A DNA stretch of 64,000 nucleotides from Streptomyces sp. SCL15-4 (GCF_033366695.1 NZ_JAOBTQ010000001.1:2790001-2854000); one strand, 5' to 3'; numbered from the stretch's first letter, positions 21,164-32,124 are shown. Numbers and translations are program-made. Notes: generated by a model not told the origin, from the letters alone.

Positions 21164-22915
21164 CTACTTCGACGCGACGCCGATGTTGAGGTAGTCGTAC
21201 TGACCGCTGAAGGCCGCCGTGGAAACCAGGTTGGTGTAGTTCTGCGGACGGCCCAGCAGGACCTTGAAGTAGGTCAGCGGGACGAGGACGGCGTCGTCCA
21301 TGGTCTTCTTGTCGATCTGGGTGTAGAGGCCGTTGCGCTCGCCGGTGTCCTGGGTGGCGATCGCCTTGCCCAGCAGCTCGTTGACGTCCTTGTTGTCGTA
21401 CTGCGACAGGTTGGTGCTGCCGGACTGGCTGATCGCCTTGCCGTTCAGGATCTGCTGCAGGAAGCCGTAGCCGGAGGGCCAGTCGGCACCCCACTGCATC
21501 ATCATCAGGCCGATGTTCTGCTTCTGGGTGAACTTCGGCACGCCGGCGTAGTCCGTGAAGTACTTGCCGGACGGGTACTGCTTGAGGCTGGCGTTGATGC
21601 CGACCTTCTTCAGCGAGTTGATGATCGCCGTGGCGGCGTCGATCTCCTGCGGACGGTCCGACCGGGCCGTGATGTTGGTGGAGATCGAGGTCTTGCCGCA
21701 GGCCTTCAGCTGGTCCTTGGCCTTGGCGACGTCGCCCTTGCTGTCCTTGGTGGCGTAGGCGTCGGCCTTCGCGTAGCCCGGGATGTCCGGGGGCAGGACG
21801 GTGGAGGCGATCTCACCGCGGACCGGGCCGCCCTCGGCGGTCTGCACCGAGACCTTGTCGATGGCGTACTGCACGGCCTTGCGGCACTCGGGCTTGTCGA
21901 ACGGCTTCAGCTTGCTGTTGATCGCCAGGTAGACGAGCCGGCCGCCGTAGGTGTTGTCCGTGTTGGCCTTCTTGGCCTCGTCGGTGAGCACCTCGGCCTG
22001 GGTGGAGGCCTGGACACCGGTGCCGACCAGGTCGATGGCGTTGCCCGCCATGACGTCCTGGTCGATGGTCTCCGGGTTGACCTTCAGCTTGACGACGATC
22101 CTGTCCGGCAGCTGCTTGCGCAGCGGGTCGCTCTTCGCGTCCCAGTTCTCGTTGCGCACGAGCACGGCCTGCTTGCCGTCCTCGTAGCTCTGGAACTTGT
22201 AGGAGCCGGAGGACAGGATGTGCTTGACGTAGTCGACGCCGGTGTCCTTCGACTGCGGCACCGGAGCCGTCTGCGGCGTGGCGACCAGGTAGTCGAACTC
22301 CTGGAAGGCCTGCTTCAGGTGGAAGACGATCGTGGTGTCGTCCGGCGTCTCGATGGAGGACAGGCCCTTGGGGTTCTTGTCCTTGTACGGGCCCTTGTAC
22401 TTGTCGCCGCCGGCCATGAACTGCTGGAAGTAGTTCGGGCCGAGGGAGAGCACGTCACGCGCGAAGTTGGAGCGCTCGACGGCGTACTTGACGTCCTTCG
22501 AGGTGATCGGCGTGCCGTCCTCGTACTTCAGGCCCGCACGCAGCTTGTACGTCCAGGTCTTGCCGCCCTCGCTCGGCTGGCCCTTGCTCGCCGCGAGGTC
22601 CGGGACCAGGGTGTTGCCCTCGTCGCCGGGGCCGGGCTTGAAGGTCATCAGCGGACGGGCGTACAGCCGGCTGAGGTTGTACATGTACGCGTAGTACGTG
22701 TTGCCCGGGTCGAAGGAGTCCGGGACGTCGGACATCTCGTAGGTGACCGTGCCACCCTTCTTGTCCGACGCGTTCACGACGCCCTTGGTCGCGGCGTTGG
22801 CCCCGGCCGACTTGGTGCCGTTCTCGTTCGTGTTGTCATCGGCCTTGCTGCAACCCGCAAGAAGCAGGCTGGCGGAGCCGATGGCCGCGATAGCGGCCAG
22901 CGCTGACCTTCGCAT
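21164..22915 (-). CDS. Oligopeptide-binding lipoprotein of ABC importer (SBP family 5)
   Basis: 583 residues from ATG 22915 (GGAGGGG upstream). The signal peptide ends in the lipobox LLAGC, so the mature protein is a membrane-attached lipoprotein. SBP_bac_5 features follow: GGTVTYEMSDVPDSFDPGN at the mature N-terminus, TYKLRAGLKYEDGTPITS, and the usual two-lobed layout. It captures peptides (or a related ligand) for the flanking permeases. An AT-poor but Thr/Lys/Asn-rich sequence is normal for these lipoproteins. Ligand cannot be deduced. Confidence 0.94.
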   Translation of the reverse strand: MRRSALAAIAAIGSASLLLAGCSKADDNTNENGTKSAGANAATKGVVNASDKKGGTVTYEMSDVPDSFDPGNTYYAYMYNLSRLYARPLMTFKPGPGDEGNTLVPDLAASKGQPSEGGKTWTYKLRAGLKYEDGTPITSKDVKYAVERSNFARDVLSLGPNYFQQFMAGGDKYKGPYKDKNPKGLSSIETPDDTTIVFHLKQAFQEFDYLVATPQTAPVPQSKDTGVDYVKHILSSGSYKFQSYEDGKQAVLVRNENWDAKSDPLRKQLPDRIVVKLKVNPETIDQDVMAGNAIDLVGTGVQASTQAEVLTDEAKKANTDNTYGGRLVYLAINSKLKPFDKPECRKAVQYAIDKVSVQTAEGGPVRGEIASTVLPPDIPGYAKADAYATKDSKGDVAKAKDQLKACGKTSISTNITARSDRPQEIDAATAIINSLKKVGINASLKQYPSGKYFTDYAGVPKFTQKQNIGLMMMQWGADWPSGYGFLQQILNGKAISQSGSTNLSQYDNKDVNELLGKAIATQDTGERNGLYTQIDKKTMDDAVLVPLTYFKVLLGRPQNYTNLVSTAAFSGQYDYLNIGVASK

Positions 22916-22970
22916 GATGGGCGCTTTCCCCTCCATTGATTGAAAACTTGTCGGGCTCTCGCGGCAGGCG

Positions 22971-23969
22971 TCAGCGGCTGCGCGGGTCGAGAGCGTCGCG
23001 TAGACCGTCACCGAGCAGGTTGAACGCCAGGACGGTGACGAAGATGGCGAGGCCGGGGACGATCATGTACTGGGGGTCGACCTGGTAGTAGGTGACCGCC
23101 TCGCGGAGCATGCCGCCCCAGGACGCCTGCGGGGGCTGGATGCCGACGCCGAGGAAGCTCAGCGACGCCTCGAAGATGATGTTGGTCGGGATCAGCAGCG
23201 TCGAGTAGACGATGATCGGGCCGACCAGGTTCGGCATCAGTTCCCGGAAGAGGATGTACGGGGCCTTGGCGCCCATGCCCCGGGCCGCGTCGACGAACTC
23301 GCGCTCGCGCAGGGCGAGGGTCTGGCCGCGCACGATCCGGCCGAGATAGGGCCAGTTGAAGAAGCCGATGACGAAGATGAGCACGCTCAGGTGCAGCGGC
23401 AGTCCGTTGAGGCCGAAGGCGCCGCCCTGGAGGGTGGCGGAGATGGCGATCGCGAAGAGCAGGAGGGGGAAGGCGAGGAAGGTGTCCATCAGCCGGCTGA
23501 TGATCGAGTCCACCCGCCCGCCGTAGTAGCCCGCGATGACACCCATGATCGCGCCGATGACGTTGGACAGGACGGTGGCGCCGAAGGCGACCACCAGCGA
23601 CACCCAGGAGCCCTCGAGGATGCGGGTGGCGATGTCCCGGCCGAACTTCGGGTCCACGCCGAGCGGATGGTCCGCGCTCATGCCGCCCCAGCTGCCCGTG
23701 GGCAGCGAGGTGTCCGGGGTGATCAGGTCCTGGTGGAAAGCGTTGGGGTCGAGGCCGAACAGGGCCTGGATGGGGCGGGAGAGGATGGCGAGGAGGATCA
23801 GCAGGATCACGATGACGCCGCCGGCGACGGCGGCCTTGTCCTTCTTGAACCGGGTCCAGGCGATCTGGCCCAGGGAACGACCCTCGATCTGCCCCTTACC
23901 GGCACCCTCCAGCACAGCCTCCGGCTGCGCCTCGGCTGCCGCCCCGGTGGTCTCGATCGGTGCGGTCAC
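22971..23969 (-). CDS. Oligopeptide ABC transporter permease (DppC/OppC type)
   Basis: 332 residues from the GTG at 23969, chosen because GAGAGGGG lies just upstream; an in-frame ATG at 24041 would add 24 basic residues without an evident ribosome site. The protein has the OppC N-terminal cytoplasmic segment ending in AWTRFKKDKAAVAGG, six membrane helices and an EAA loop (FVDAARGMGAKAPYILFRELMPN). First gene of the operon: permease, binding protein, permease, ATPase, ATPase. The promoter should lie in the 24042-24320 gap. Confidence 0.9.
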   Translation of the reverse strand: MTAPIETTGAAAEAQPEAVLEGAGKGQIEGRSLGQIAWTRFKKDKAAVAGGVIVILLILLAILSRPIQALFGLDPNAFHQDLITPDTSLPTGSWGGMSADHPLGVDPKFGRDIATRILEGSWVSLVVAFGATVLSNVIGAIMGVIAGYYGGRVDSIISRLMDTFLAFPLLLFAIAISATLQGGAFGLNGLPLHLSVLIFVIGFFNWPYLGRIVRGQTLALREREFVDAARGMGAKAPYILFRELMPNLVGPIIVYSTLLIPTNIIFEASLSFLGVGIQPPQASWGGMLREAVTYYQVDPQYMIVPGLAIFVTVLAFNLLGDGLRDALDPRSR

Positions 23970-24320
23970 GGTGAGCGACCCCTCTCGCCGGTGGTGACCG
24001 GCCTGCGCCTGCCGCGGATTGCGGCTTTGTCGACTTGCCATCGATCACGAGGCCCTCGGCCTCGCGTCTGAGTCGCGAGTCTTCAGCGTCGTTGTGATCA
24101 CCCGCCAGAGCTGACGGCGAAAGTATGCGCAACCGTGATGCAGTGCGGGGGATTCCGTTATCCGAACAGTGGGTAACGGCCCTCGGACGTAGGCCAGTTG
24201 GGACAGAACGGTGGATGTTACGCGGTTCGGGAGGTTCGACCGATGTCTACGCGCGAAGAAGCGTCGCGGGCCGATGGATTCCGCGTGCGCGTCAACAAGA
24301 CCGGCTCGCGCCGGATTTGC

Positions 24321-25142
24321 TCAGTAGCCGCCGTGCGCCGGCGGATAGCCGTACCCGCCGGCCGGGGTCTGCGGCGGTGCCGGCACCTGGAGCGGCGACT
24401 GCGGCGGCACCGGGGCGTGCGCCTCGCGGTCGTAGAACGGGCGCGCGTTGGCGCGCAGCCACATCACCACCGGGTCGTAGTCGTCGGTCATGGCGACCGT
24501 CGAGACCGGCAGGCCCTCCGGGACCGCGCCGATGGACTGCTGCATCATGGCCCGCACCGAGTCGACCGCGGCGGGCGAGGTGTCGTACACGTCCAGGCCG
24601 ATGGCGAGGTACGGCGCCCCGAGCGCGGGCTGCACCCAGGCGCGGCGCAGCGAGCGCAGCGCGGGAGTGCGGTGGGCGTTCTGCGCGAGCAGGGCGTAGA
24701 ACTGCGGGATCTCGATGCCGGGCTCGGACAGCCGCAGCGGGCCGGCGGGCTGGCGGTCCAGACCGGTGGCGATACGGCGCAGGTCCAGCCAGGGGATGCC
24801 GACGCCGCCGCCGGGGGCGTGCGGATTGAGCCAGAGGCCGTAGTGGTCGGGGTAGAGGGTGCGCGCCACGTCCAGGCCGTCGGCCACCTCGTAGGAACGG
24901 TTCCAGCCGCTGGCCGACAGTTCCTGGGCGGAGGTCACACAGGGGGCGTAGTGGAAGCCGTCCACCTCCATGTTCCCGTACTGGGCGTCCGGGGCGCCGG
25001 CCTGGCCGTGCCACAGGAGCATGAAGACCTGGCCGGAGGAGGGAGTGGCGAGGGCGCGCAGCAAAGCCTCGTAGGCGTCGTAGCGTCCGGGCGTGACCTG
25101 GCGCAGCATGTGCTCGACGCCGCCGCTGTGGCTCGCGCTCAC
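24321..25142 (-). CDS. SseB-family protein (copy 1)
   Basis: 273 residues from GTG 25142 (AAGGGG ribosome site about 10 bases upstream). N-terminal SseB domain (LLRALATPSSGQVFMLLW, then a hydrophobic strand) and C-terminal SseB_C-like half (APYLAIGLDVYD, VVMWLRANARPFYDRE). The E. coli founder was named for enhanced serine sensitivity when overexpressed; molecular function is unknown. The tail is Pro/Gly/Tyr-rich (repeated PPQ/GYP). A second SseB-like gene lies just upstream on the same strand, and serine-glycine genes start about 2 kb away. Confidence 0.82.
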   Translation of the reverse strand: MSASHSGGVEHMLRQVTPGRYDAYEALLRALATPSSGQVFMLLWHGQAGAPDAQYGNMEVDGFHYAPCVTSAQELSASGWNRSYEVADGLDVARTLYPDHYGLWLNPHAPGGGVGIPWLDLRRIATGLDRQPAGPLRLSEPGIEIPQFYALLAQNAHRTPALRSLRRAWVQPALGAPYLAIGLDVYDTSPAAVDSVRAMMQQSIGAVPEGLPVSTVAMTDDYDPVVMWLRANARPFYDREAHAPVPPQSPLQVPAPPQTPAGGYGYPPAHGGY

Positions 25143-25305
25143 CTGGTGTGCCCCTTCTTTTCTGTGACCCGGCGTTGGGGAACAGCTTATGCGCCTACCA
25201 GCTCGGGGCCTTTTGTTCGATCGCGTGTGCGGGTCAGTGGAGGGTTGCCCGCGCTCCTGCGGCAGAGCCGCGTGTCGCACGCGGGCCCGCGCCTCGCAGG
25301 CGCCT

Positions 25306-26085
25306 TCAGTGGCCGTGTTGGTAGAAGGGGCGGACGTTCGCCTTCAGCCACGTCGCCACCGGGTCGTCCGTGACGTCCAGGAGGACCAGGTTCACCGGCC
25401 ACTTGACCGGGTGCTCGGCCAGGGCCTTGCCGAGGGCCTGGAGAGGAAGGGCGCGGAGGTCGCCTTCCCACTGGGAGAGTTCGACGCCGACGAACAGCGC
25501 CGGGTCGGCCGTCTCGACGGCGGCCAGGCAGCGGCGGGCGGTGAGGACCACGCCGGTCCCGGTGAACTCGGCGGAGGCGGCGGCGAGGAAGTCGACCGGG
25601 TCGTCCTGCCAGTCGGGCTCGAAGAGGCGGACCCGGCCGCCGGTGCCCGGGCCGTCGAGCGGGGTGCGGCCCACCCGGCACAGCTCGGCCACCGCCTCGG
25701 GCGGCAGCGGTATGCCGACCACGCCCTCGGGGTTGACGGCGATGCCGACCTGCGGGGGCAGACCGCGGGCGAACTCCACCGCCGGGGCGATGGTGTACGC
25801 CATGTGGGAGCCGGCCACCTGGCGCAGTTGTTCCTCGGAGCTGAACACCGGGACGTAGGTCTGGCCGCCGATGTCCAGCGTCGGCAGGTCCAGCGGGCCG
25901 CTGTCCGGGCCTCCGCCGTTGGGCAGCGGGATCCACAGCAGGCTGCGGCCGACGACCTCGACGATCCGGCCGCCCGCCGCGGGGATGCCGAGGGAGGCCG
26001 ACAACACCTCCTCCAGCTCGTTGCCGGGCCAACCGCCGTGCGGGTGCGGGTGCGCCTGTGCCGGGAAGTCCGCCGGGAAGTCCAT
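25306..26085 (-). CDS. SseB-family protein (copy 2)
   Basis: 259 residues, ATG 26085. Two-domain SseB architecture as in the neighbouring copy: NELEEVLSASLGIPAAGGRI at the N-terminus, YVPVFSSEEQL, GIAVNPEGVVGIPL, and a C-terminal half ending VATWLKANVRPFYQHG, almost identical in form to the end of copy 1 (WLRANARPFYDRE). The shared C-terminal motif shows the two are tandem paralogues. Probably cotranscribed with copy 1 (163 bases apart). Confidence 0.82.
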   Translation of the reverse strand: MDFPADFPAQAHPHPHGGWPGNELEEVLSASLGIPAAGGRIVEVVGRSLLWIPLPNGGGPDSGPLDLPTLDIGGQTYVPVFSSEEQLRQVAGSHMAYTIAPAVEFARGLPPQVGIAVNPEGVVGIPLPPEAVAELCRVGRTPLDGPGTGGRVRLFEPDWQDDPVDFLAAASAEFTGTGVVLTARRCLAAVETADPALFVGVELSQWEGDLRALPLQALGKALAEHPVKWPVNLVLLDVTDDPVATWLKANVRPFYQHGH

Positions 26086-26151
26086 GTGCCTACCGCCTGC
26101 TGGGAACCACTGCTGTGACCATGAAGGCTAGCGGGTGGCGCCGACAGTCCC

Positions 26152-26820
26152 TCACCGCGTGAAGCCGACGCGGGCGAGGACGTCCGCCGCGTCCCGGTCC
26201 AGCAGCACCGCCGCGCCGCAGCCGGCGGGCAGCTCCCCCTTCTCCACCGCGCGCAGCAGCCGGGCGGTGGTGCGGCGGTGGCGGCTGAAGGCGTAGCGGG
26301 AGACGCCCCGGCCGCGCTCGTGCTGGCCCCGGCGGGCCGTCTCGGGGCTGACGTCGAGCAGGAGCAGGTGCAGGGTGCCGCCCCGGCGCCGGGCCTCGCG
26401 GGCCAGCCAGGCGCGCACCCACGGCTGGGTGCCGCAGTCGTGCACGACCAGTCCCTCGCCGGTGCGCAGCGCCCGGCGCAGCCCGGCGTAGTGCGCGAGG
26501 CGGACCAGCGGGCGGTAGAGCGCGTACGGCAGGAAGCGGGGGACGCGGGCCTGGAAGCGGTCGCGGGTGTCCTGGGAGTCGACGCGGCGGCCGGTGACCG
26601 CGCGGTGCATCAGGGTGGACTTGCCGCTGCCCGGCAGCCCGGTGATCACCACCAGGTCGCGGGGGCCGAAGAGCAGGGCGTGCGGGCTGCGGCCGGCCCG
26701 GTCGCGCAGATCGCGGACGACCGGCGCGGGGCGCCGCGCGCCGCGTTCCCGGGCCGCCGCGGGGGGCTGCGCCGGCACCGCGAGACCGGCGTGGGCGGCG
26801 TAGGCCGATGTCCTGTTCAC
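26152..26820 (-). CDS. P-loop ATPase/kinase-like protein (AAA_33 type)
   Basis: 222 residues from the GTG at 26820, which has GGGAGGA 8 bases upstream; an ATG at 26856 is the alternative. Walker A is VITGLPGSGKST; the rest resembles small kinases and zeta-toxin-like P-loop proteins (DSQDTRDRF after the P-loop, LLLLDVSPETARRGQHERGR, ending ADVLARVGF). The substrate is not recognisable. Its promoter diverges from the riboswitch-controlled gcvT transcript. Confidence 0.75.
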   Translation of the reverse strand: MNRTSAYAAHAGLAVPAQPPAAARERGARRPAPVVRDLRDRAGRSPHALLFGPRDLVVITGLPGSGKSTLMHRAVTGRRVDSQDTRDRFQARVPRFLPYALYRPLVRLAHYAGLRRALRTGEGLVVHDCGTQPWVRAWLAREARRRGGTLHLLLLDVSPETARRGQHERGRGVSRYAFSRHRRTTARLLRAVEKGELPAGCGAAVLLDRDAADVLARVGFTR

Positions 26821-27003
26821 CGTGATCGTCCTCCCCAGGGGCTCGGTCAATCCCATGCCCGTTCTCTGTAAAGAGAAGGTAATGGGCAACGGTCGGCGGT
26901 GCGTGCGCTTACGGCCACAGGTCGGTCACAAGCGGCGCGCTCTGGATGGCCGGGGTGCGGCGTGCAATGATGAGGCCGCCAACTGCATACCGGCCGTTTG
27001 AAT

Positions 27004-27215
27004 CCGCGCGGGAGAGTCCCCGGGCCCCCTCGGGGCCGCCTGGGGCGCCGAAGGAGCAAGTCCCTCCCTTGAATCTCTCAGGCCCCGTTACCGCGCGGGC
27101 GAGGCACATCTGAAAAGCGGGCCGCCGTCGCCGGCGGCCCCACCCAAGGTGCAAGCCGTGATCGTCCCCGTGGCGGTGGCGGCGAACCTCTCAGGTTCCG
27201 ATGACAGATGGGGAG
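27004..27215 (+). ncRNA. Tandem glycine riboswitch (gcvT RNA)
   Basis: Two glycine aptamers in series upstream of gcvT. First: CGCGGGAGAGT at the 5' side, GCCGAAGGAGCAA at about 27047-27060, GAATCTCTCAGG at 27071-27082, closed by a CCGCGCGG helix. Second: P1 formed by CATCTG (27107-27112) and CAGATG (27205-27210), with ACCCAAGGTGCAAG and AACCTCTCAGG between. Immediately after the second P1 is a perfect palindrome GAGGAACGTTCCTC (27213-27226), a plausible expression-platform hairpin competing with it. Glycine binding should turn on the glycine-cleavage gene downstream. Confidence 0.95.
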
Positions 27216-27260
27216 GAACGTTCCTCGCCCCGTCCTTGTGCCCTGGGAGACGACCGACCG

Positions 27261-28379
27261 ATGAGCAGTACCGAACTCCGCCATACCGCGCTCGACGCCG
27301 TGCACCGCTCGCTGGGCGCCACGATGACCGACTTCGCCGGCTGGGACATGCCCCTGCGCTACGGCTCCGAGCGCGACGAGCACACCGCCGTGCGCACCCG
27401 GGCCGGCCTGTTCGACCTCTCCCACATGGGCGAGATCACCGTGACCGGCACCGGGGCCGCCGCCTTCCTGAACCACGCGCTGGTCGGCAACATCGCCTCC
27501 GTCGGCGTCGGACGCGCCCGCTACACCATGATCTGCCAGGCCGACGGCGGCATCCTGGACGACCTGATCGTCTACCGGCTGGCGGAGACCGAGTACATGG
27601 TCGTGGCCAACGCCTCCAACGCCCAGGTGGTGCTCGACGCGCTCACCGAGCGGTCGGCCGGGTTCGCCGCCGAGGTCCGCGACGACCGGGACGCCTACGC
27701 GCTGATCGCGGTGCAGGGCCCCGAGTCCCCCGGCATCCTGAAGTCCCTCACCGACGCCGACCTGGACGGCCTGAAGTACTACGCCGGGCTGCCCGGCACG
27801 GTCGCCGGCGTCCCGGCGCTGATCGCCCGCACCGGCTACACCGGCGAGGACGGCTTCGAGCTGTTCGTGAAGCCGGAGCACGCCGTCGCGCTGTGGCAGG
27901 CGCTGACCGAGGCCGGCGAGGGTGTCGGTCTGGTGCCGTGCGGGCTGTCCTGCCGGGACACGCTGCGCCTGGAGGCGGGCATGCCGCTGTACGGGCACGA
28001 GCTGACCACCTCCCTGACCCCCTTCGACGCCGGGCTGGGCCGCGTGGTCAAGTTCGACAAGGAGGGCGACTTCGTGGGCCGCGAGGCGCTGTCCGAGGCC
28101 GCCGCCCGGGCCGCGCAGAACCCGCCCCGGGTGCTGGTCGGGCTGATCGCCGAGGGCCGCCGGGTGCCGCGCGCCGGGTACGCCGTGGTGGCGGGCGGCG
28201 AGGTGATCGGCGAGGTCACCTCCGGCGCCCCCTCCCCCACCCTGGGCAGGCCGATCGCCATGGCCTACGTCGACGCGGCGCACGCGGCGCCGGGCACGCC
28301 GGGCGTCGGCGTGGACATCCGGGGCACCCACGAGCCGTACGAGGTCGTGGCGCTGCCGTTCTACAAGCGGCAGAAGTAG
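27261..28379 (+). CDS. gcvT: Glycine cleavage system T protein (aminomethyltransferase)
   Basis: Transfers the methylene group from aminomethyl-lipoyl GcvH to tetrahydrofolate. 372 residues from ATG 27261 with GGGAGA upstream. Family landmarks: DFAGWDMPLRYG, GLFDLSHMGEI, the folate-binding Asp region, GYTGEDGFELF, CRDTLRLEAGMPLYGHEL and KFDKEGDFVGREAL. Length is normal. Expression should be governed by the tandem glycine riboswitch in the preceding 250 bases. gcvH follows; gcvP is not in this window. Confidence 0.97.
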   Translation: MSSTELRHTALDAVHRSLGATMTDFAGWDMPLRYGSERDEHTAVRTRAGLFDLSHMGEITVTGTGAAAFLNHALVGNIASVGVGRARYTMICQADGGILDDLIVYRLAETEYMVVANASNAQVVLDALTERSAGFAAEVRDDRDAYALIAVQGPESPGILKSLTDADLDGLKYYAGLPGTVAGVPALIARTGYTGEDGFELFVKPEHAVALWQALTEAGEGVGLVPCGLSCRDTLRLEAGMPLYGHELTTSLTPFDAGLGRVVKFDKEGDFVGREALSEAAARAAQNPPRVLVGLIAEGRRVPRAGYAVVAGGEVIGEVTSGAPSPTLGRPIAMAYVDAAHAAPGTPGVGVDIRGTHEPYEVVALPFYKRQK

Positions 28380-28385
28380 CCCGCC

Positions 28386-28401
28386 GGGCGCGCTCGCGCC
28401 C
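28386..28401 (+). terminator. Short GC hairpin after gcvT
   Basis: GGGCGCG/CGCGCCC fold starting 6 bases after the gcvT stop, in a very GC-rich 137-base gap before gcvH. No U-tract; it may attenuate readthrough or protect the 3' end. Confidence 0.4.
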
Positions 28402-28516
28402 GCCCGGGCCCCGGCCCCGCGGCGGCGCGTGACCCTGCGCACATTCGCCCGCTCACCAGCGGTTTCCCAAGTCACCCCGTCACCATCACTCCCGCGCGTA
28501 CAGGAGAATTCAGGCC

Positions 28517-28894
28517 ATGAGCAACCCCCAGCAGCTGCGCTACAGCAAGGAGCACGAGTGGCTGTCGGACGCCGAGGACGGCGTTTCGACGGTCGGCATC
28601 ACGGAGCACGCGGCCAACGCGCTCGGCGATGTCGTCTTCGTCCAGCTCCCCGAGGCCGGCTCCACGGTGTCCGCGGGCGAGTCCTGCGGCGAGCTGGAGT
28701 CGACGAAGTCGGTCTCCGACCTGTACTCGCCGGTCACCGGTGAGGTCACCGAGGTCAACGAGGACGTCGTCAACGACCCGTCGCTGGTGAACTCGGCCCC
28801 CTTCGAGGGCGGCTGGCTGTTCAAGGTACGCGTCACGGAGGAGCCGGCCGAGCTGCTCTCCGCGGACGAGTACACCGCCTTCACCGCCGGCTGA
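28517..28894 (+). CDS. gcvH: Glycine cleavage system H protein
   Basis: 125-residue lipoyl carrier that shuttles the aminomethyl intermediate between GcvP, GcvT and GcvL. The lipoylated lysine is K64 in [14 protein letters not shown], in the expected beta-hairpin; YSKEHEWL near the start and [14 protein letters not shown] near the end are typical. Ribosome site AGGAGA lies about 9 bases upstream of the ATG. Followed after 14 bases by glyA, so the two are cotranscribed. Confidence 0.97.
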   Translation: MSNPQQLRYSKEHEWLSDAEDGVSTVGITEHAANALGDVVFVQLPEAGSTVSAGESCGELESTKSVSDLYSPVTGEVTEVNEDVVNDPSLVNSAPFEGGWLFKVRVTEEPAELLSADEYTAFTAG

Positions 28895-28908
28895 GGAGTC
28901 GTAGCCCC

Positions 28909-30174
28909 ATGACTGTCCTGAACACGCCCCTGCACGAGCTGGACCCGGAGATCGCCGCCGCGGTCGACGCCGAGCTGAACCGCCAGCAGTCGACGCTGGA
29001 GATGATCGCCTCCGAGAACTTCGCGCCGCTCGCGGTCATGGAGGCGCAGGGCTCGGTCCTCACCAACAAGTACGCCGAGGGCTATCCGGGCCGCCGCTAC
29101 TACGGCGGCTGCGAGCACGTCGACGTGGCCGAGCAGATCGCCATCGACCGGGTCAAGGAGCTGTTCGGCGCCGAGTACGCCAATGTGCAGCCCCACTCCG
29201 GCGCCTCCGCGAACCAGGCGGCCCTGTTCGCGCTGGCCCAGCCCGGGGACACCATCCTCGGCCTGGACCTGGCACACGGCGGCCACCTGACCCACGGCAT
29301 GCGGCTGAACTTCTCCGGCAAGCAGTTCAACGTGGTCGCCTACCACGTGGACGCCGAGACCGGCCTGGTCGACATGGCCGAGGTCGAGCGGCTCGCCAAG
29401 GAGCACCGCCCCAAGGTGATCATCGCGGGCTGGTCGGCGTACCCGCGGCAGCTGGACTTCGCCGCGTTCCGCGAGATCGCCGACGAGACCGGCGCGTACC
29501 TGTGGGTCGACATGGCGCACTTCGCCGGCCTGGTCGCCGCGGGCCTGCACCCGAACCCGGTGGAGTACGCCGACGTCGTCACCTCCACGACCCACAAGAC
29601 GCTCGGCGGGCCGCGCGGCGGCATCATCCTCGCCAGGAAGGACTTCGCGAAGAAGCTGAACTCCTCCGTCTTCCCGGGCTTCCAGGGCGGTCCGCTGGAG
29701 CACGTGATCGCGGCCAAGGCGGTGTCCTTCAAGGTCGCGGCGGGCGAGGACTTCAAGGAGCGCCAGCGCCGTACGGTGGAGGGCGCCCGCATCCTCGCCG
29801 AGCGGCTGACCGCCGCCGACGCGCGGGAGGCCGGGGTGAACGTGCTGTCCGGCGGCACGGACGTGCACCTGATCCTGGTGGACCTGCGCGCGAGCGAGCT
29901 GGACGGGCAGCAGGCCGAGGACCGGCTGCACGAGGTCGGCATCACGGTCAACCGCAACGCCGTCCCGAACGACCCGCGCCCGCCGATGGTCACCTCGGGT
30001 CTGCGCATCGGCACCCCGGCGCTGGCCACCCGCGGCTTCACGGCCGAGGACTTCGCCGAGGTCGCCGACGTGATCGCCGAGACGCTGAAGCCGTCCTACG
30101 ACGCCGAGGCGCTCAAGGCGCGCGTCAAGGCACTCGCCGACAAGCACCCGCTGTACCCGGGTCTGAACAAGTAA
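28909..30174 (+). CDS. glyA: Serine hydroxymethyltransferase
   Basis: PLP enzyme interconverting serine and glycine with tetrahydrofolate. 421 residues, standard length. [16 protein letters not shown] near the N-terminus, [25 protein letters not shown], and the PLP lysine K230 in [14 protein letters not shown] are all present. It lies 14 bases behind gcvH and ends 13 bases before a strong hairpin. Together with gcvT/gcvH and sdaA it makes a locus that directs glycine and serine into one-carbon units or pyruvate. Confidence 0.98.
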   Translation: MTVLNTPLHELDPEIAAAVDAELNRQQSTLEMIASENFAPLAVMEAQGSVLTNKYAEGYPGRRYYGGCEHVDVAEQIAIDRVKELFGAEYANVQPHSGASANQAALFALAQPGDTILGLDLAHGGHLTHGMRLNFSGKQFNVVAYHVDAETGLVDMAEVERLAKEHRPKVIIAGWSAYPRQLDFAAFREIADETGAYLWVDMAHFAGLVAAGLHPNPVEYADVVTSTTHKTLGGPRGGIILARKDFAKKLNSSVFPGFQGGPLEHVIAAKAVSFKVAAGEDFKERQRRTVEGARILAERLTAADAREAGVNVLSGGTDVHLILVDLRASELDGQQAEDRLHEVGITVNRNAVPNDPRPPMVTSGLRIGTPALATRGFTAEDFAEVADVIAETLKPSYDAEALKARVKALADKHPLYPGLNK

Positions 30175-30187
30175 GTCACCTTTCGCG

Positions 30188-30228
30188 GGGCACCGCGCAC
30201 ACTGGGAGTACCGGCGTGCGCGGTGCCC
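30188..30228 (+). terminator. Strong hairpin between glyA and sdaA
   Basis: Perfect 13-base arms GGGCACCGCGCAC (30188-30200) and GTGCGCGGTGCCC (30216-30228) with a 15-base loop, 13 bases after the glyA stop. No poly-U tract, as is usual in Streptomyces. It would end or reduce the gcvH-glyA transcript, leaving sdaA to readthrough or to a promoter in the next 50 bases. Confidence 0.8.
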
Positions 30229-30278
30229 GCGCCCCTGTACCGCCCCTTTTGCACCACCCCGTATTGAGGAGTCCCCCC

Positions 30279-31646
<1,368 letters not shown>

Positions 31647-31685
31647 ACCGGTACGATTTCCGGCCGCACCGTCACAAATAGCTTT

Positions 31686-31716
31686 TTTCGTATCACCGAG
31701 AGCTAGCATCGGTGGC
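31686..31716 (+). promoter_or_regulatory. Candidate promoter giving a leaderless transcript
   Basis: TAGCAT at 31704-31709 is a good streptomycete -10 box and is followed by 7 bases before the GTG at 31717, placing the expected +1 at the start codon. The -35 region is weak (T-rich stretch at 31683-31688). Confidence 0.55.
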
Positions 31717-32124
31717 GTGATCGACCTGTACCCCGCGCTGTGGGGGCTGCTCGGCAGCAGTGTGGCCGAGGCGCTCAACCTCTCGGCGCTGATGCGTCCG
31801 ACGGGTCCGCGCAGCCGCTGGCGCTGGCCCTGGCGCAGTCGTGCCGACCGGCCGGTGATGCTGGTGGCCATCGGGCTGCGGCTGTTCGCCGGGTTCGGGC
31901 TCACCGCGGCGCTGGGCAATTCCGGCCAGCTGCCGAACGCGACCGCCGCGTTCGCCGTGGGCGTGACCACGCCGCTGGTCGTCGCGAAGTTCTTCCAGGC
32001 GATCCCGATCACCGGCGCGGGCCCGGGTCAGCAGCCCGAACCCCCGCTGCCCACCGCCCGGCAGGCCGGCGCGGACGCCGAAGAGGCGCTGTCGCAGCCA
32101 AGGGGGTCCAGTGCTGCGAGCTGA
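31717..32124 (+). CDS. Small membrane protein, unknown function
   Basis: 135 residues starting at a GTG that lies 7 bases after a TAGCAT -10 box, so probably translated from a leaderless mRNA. One or two hydrophobic stretches (LYPALWGLLGSSVAEALNL; VMLVAIGLRLFAGFGLTAAL) are followed by a Pro/Gln/Ala-rich tail. No family recognised. Its end overlaps the WD40 gene by 14 bases, so the two are likely coupled and may act together. Confidence 0.65.
   Translation: MIDLYPALWGLLGSSVAEALNLSALMRPTGPRSRWRWPWRSRADRPVMLVAIGLRLFAGFGLTAALGNSGQLPNATAAFAVGVTTPLVVAKFFQAIPITGAGPGQQPEPPLPTARQAGADAEEALSQPRGSSAAS

Noticed and set aside
24042..24320. Riboswitch-like structure upstream of the oligopeptide importer
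   Set aside because: A small CTCGCG/CGCGAG hairpin exists on the leader but no known riboswitch motif could be recognised.
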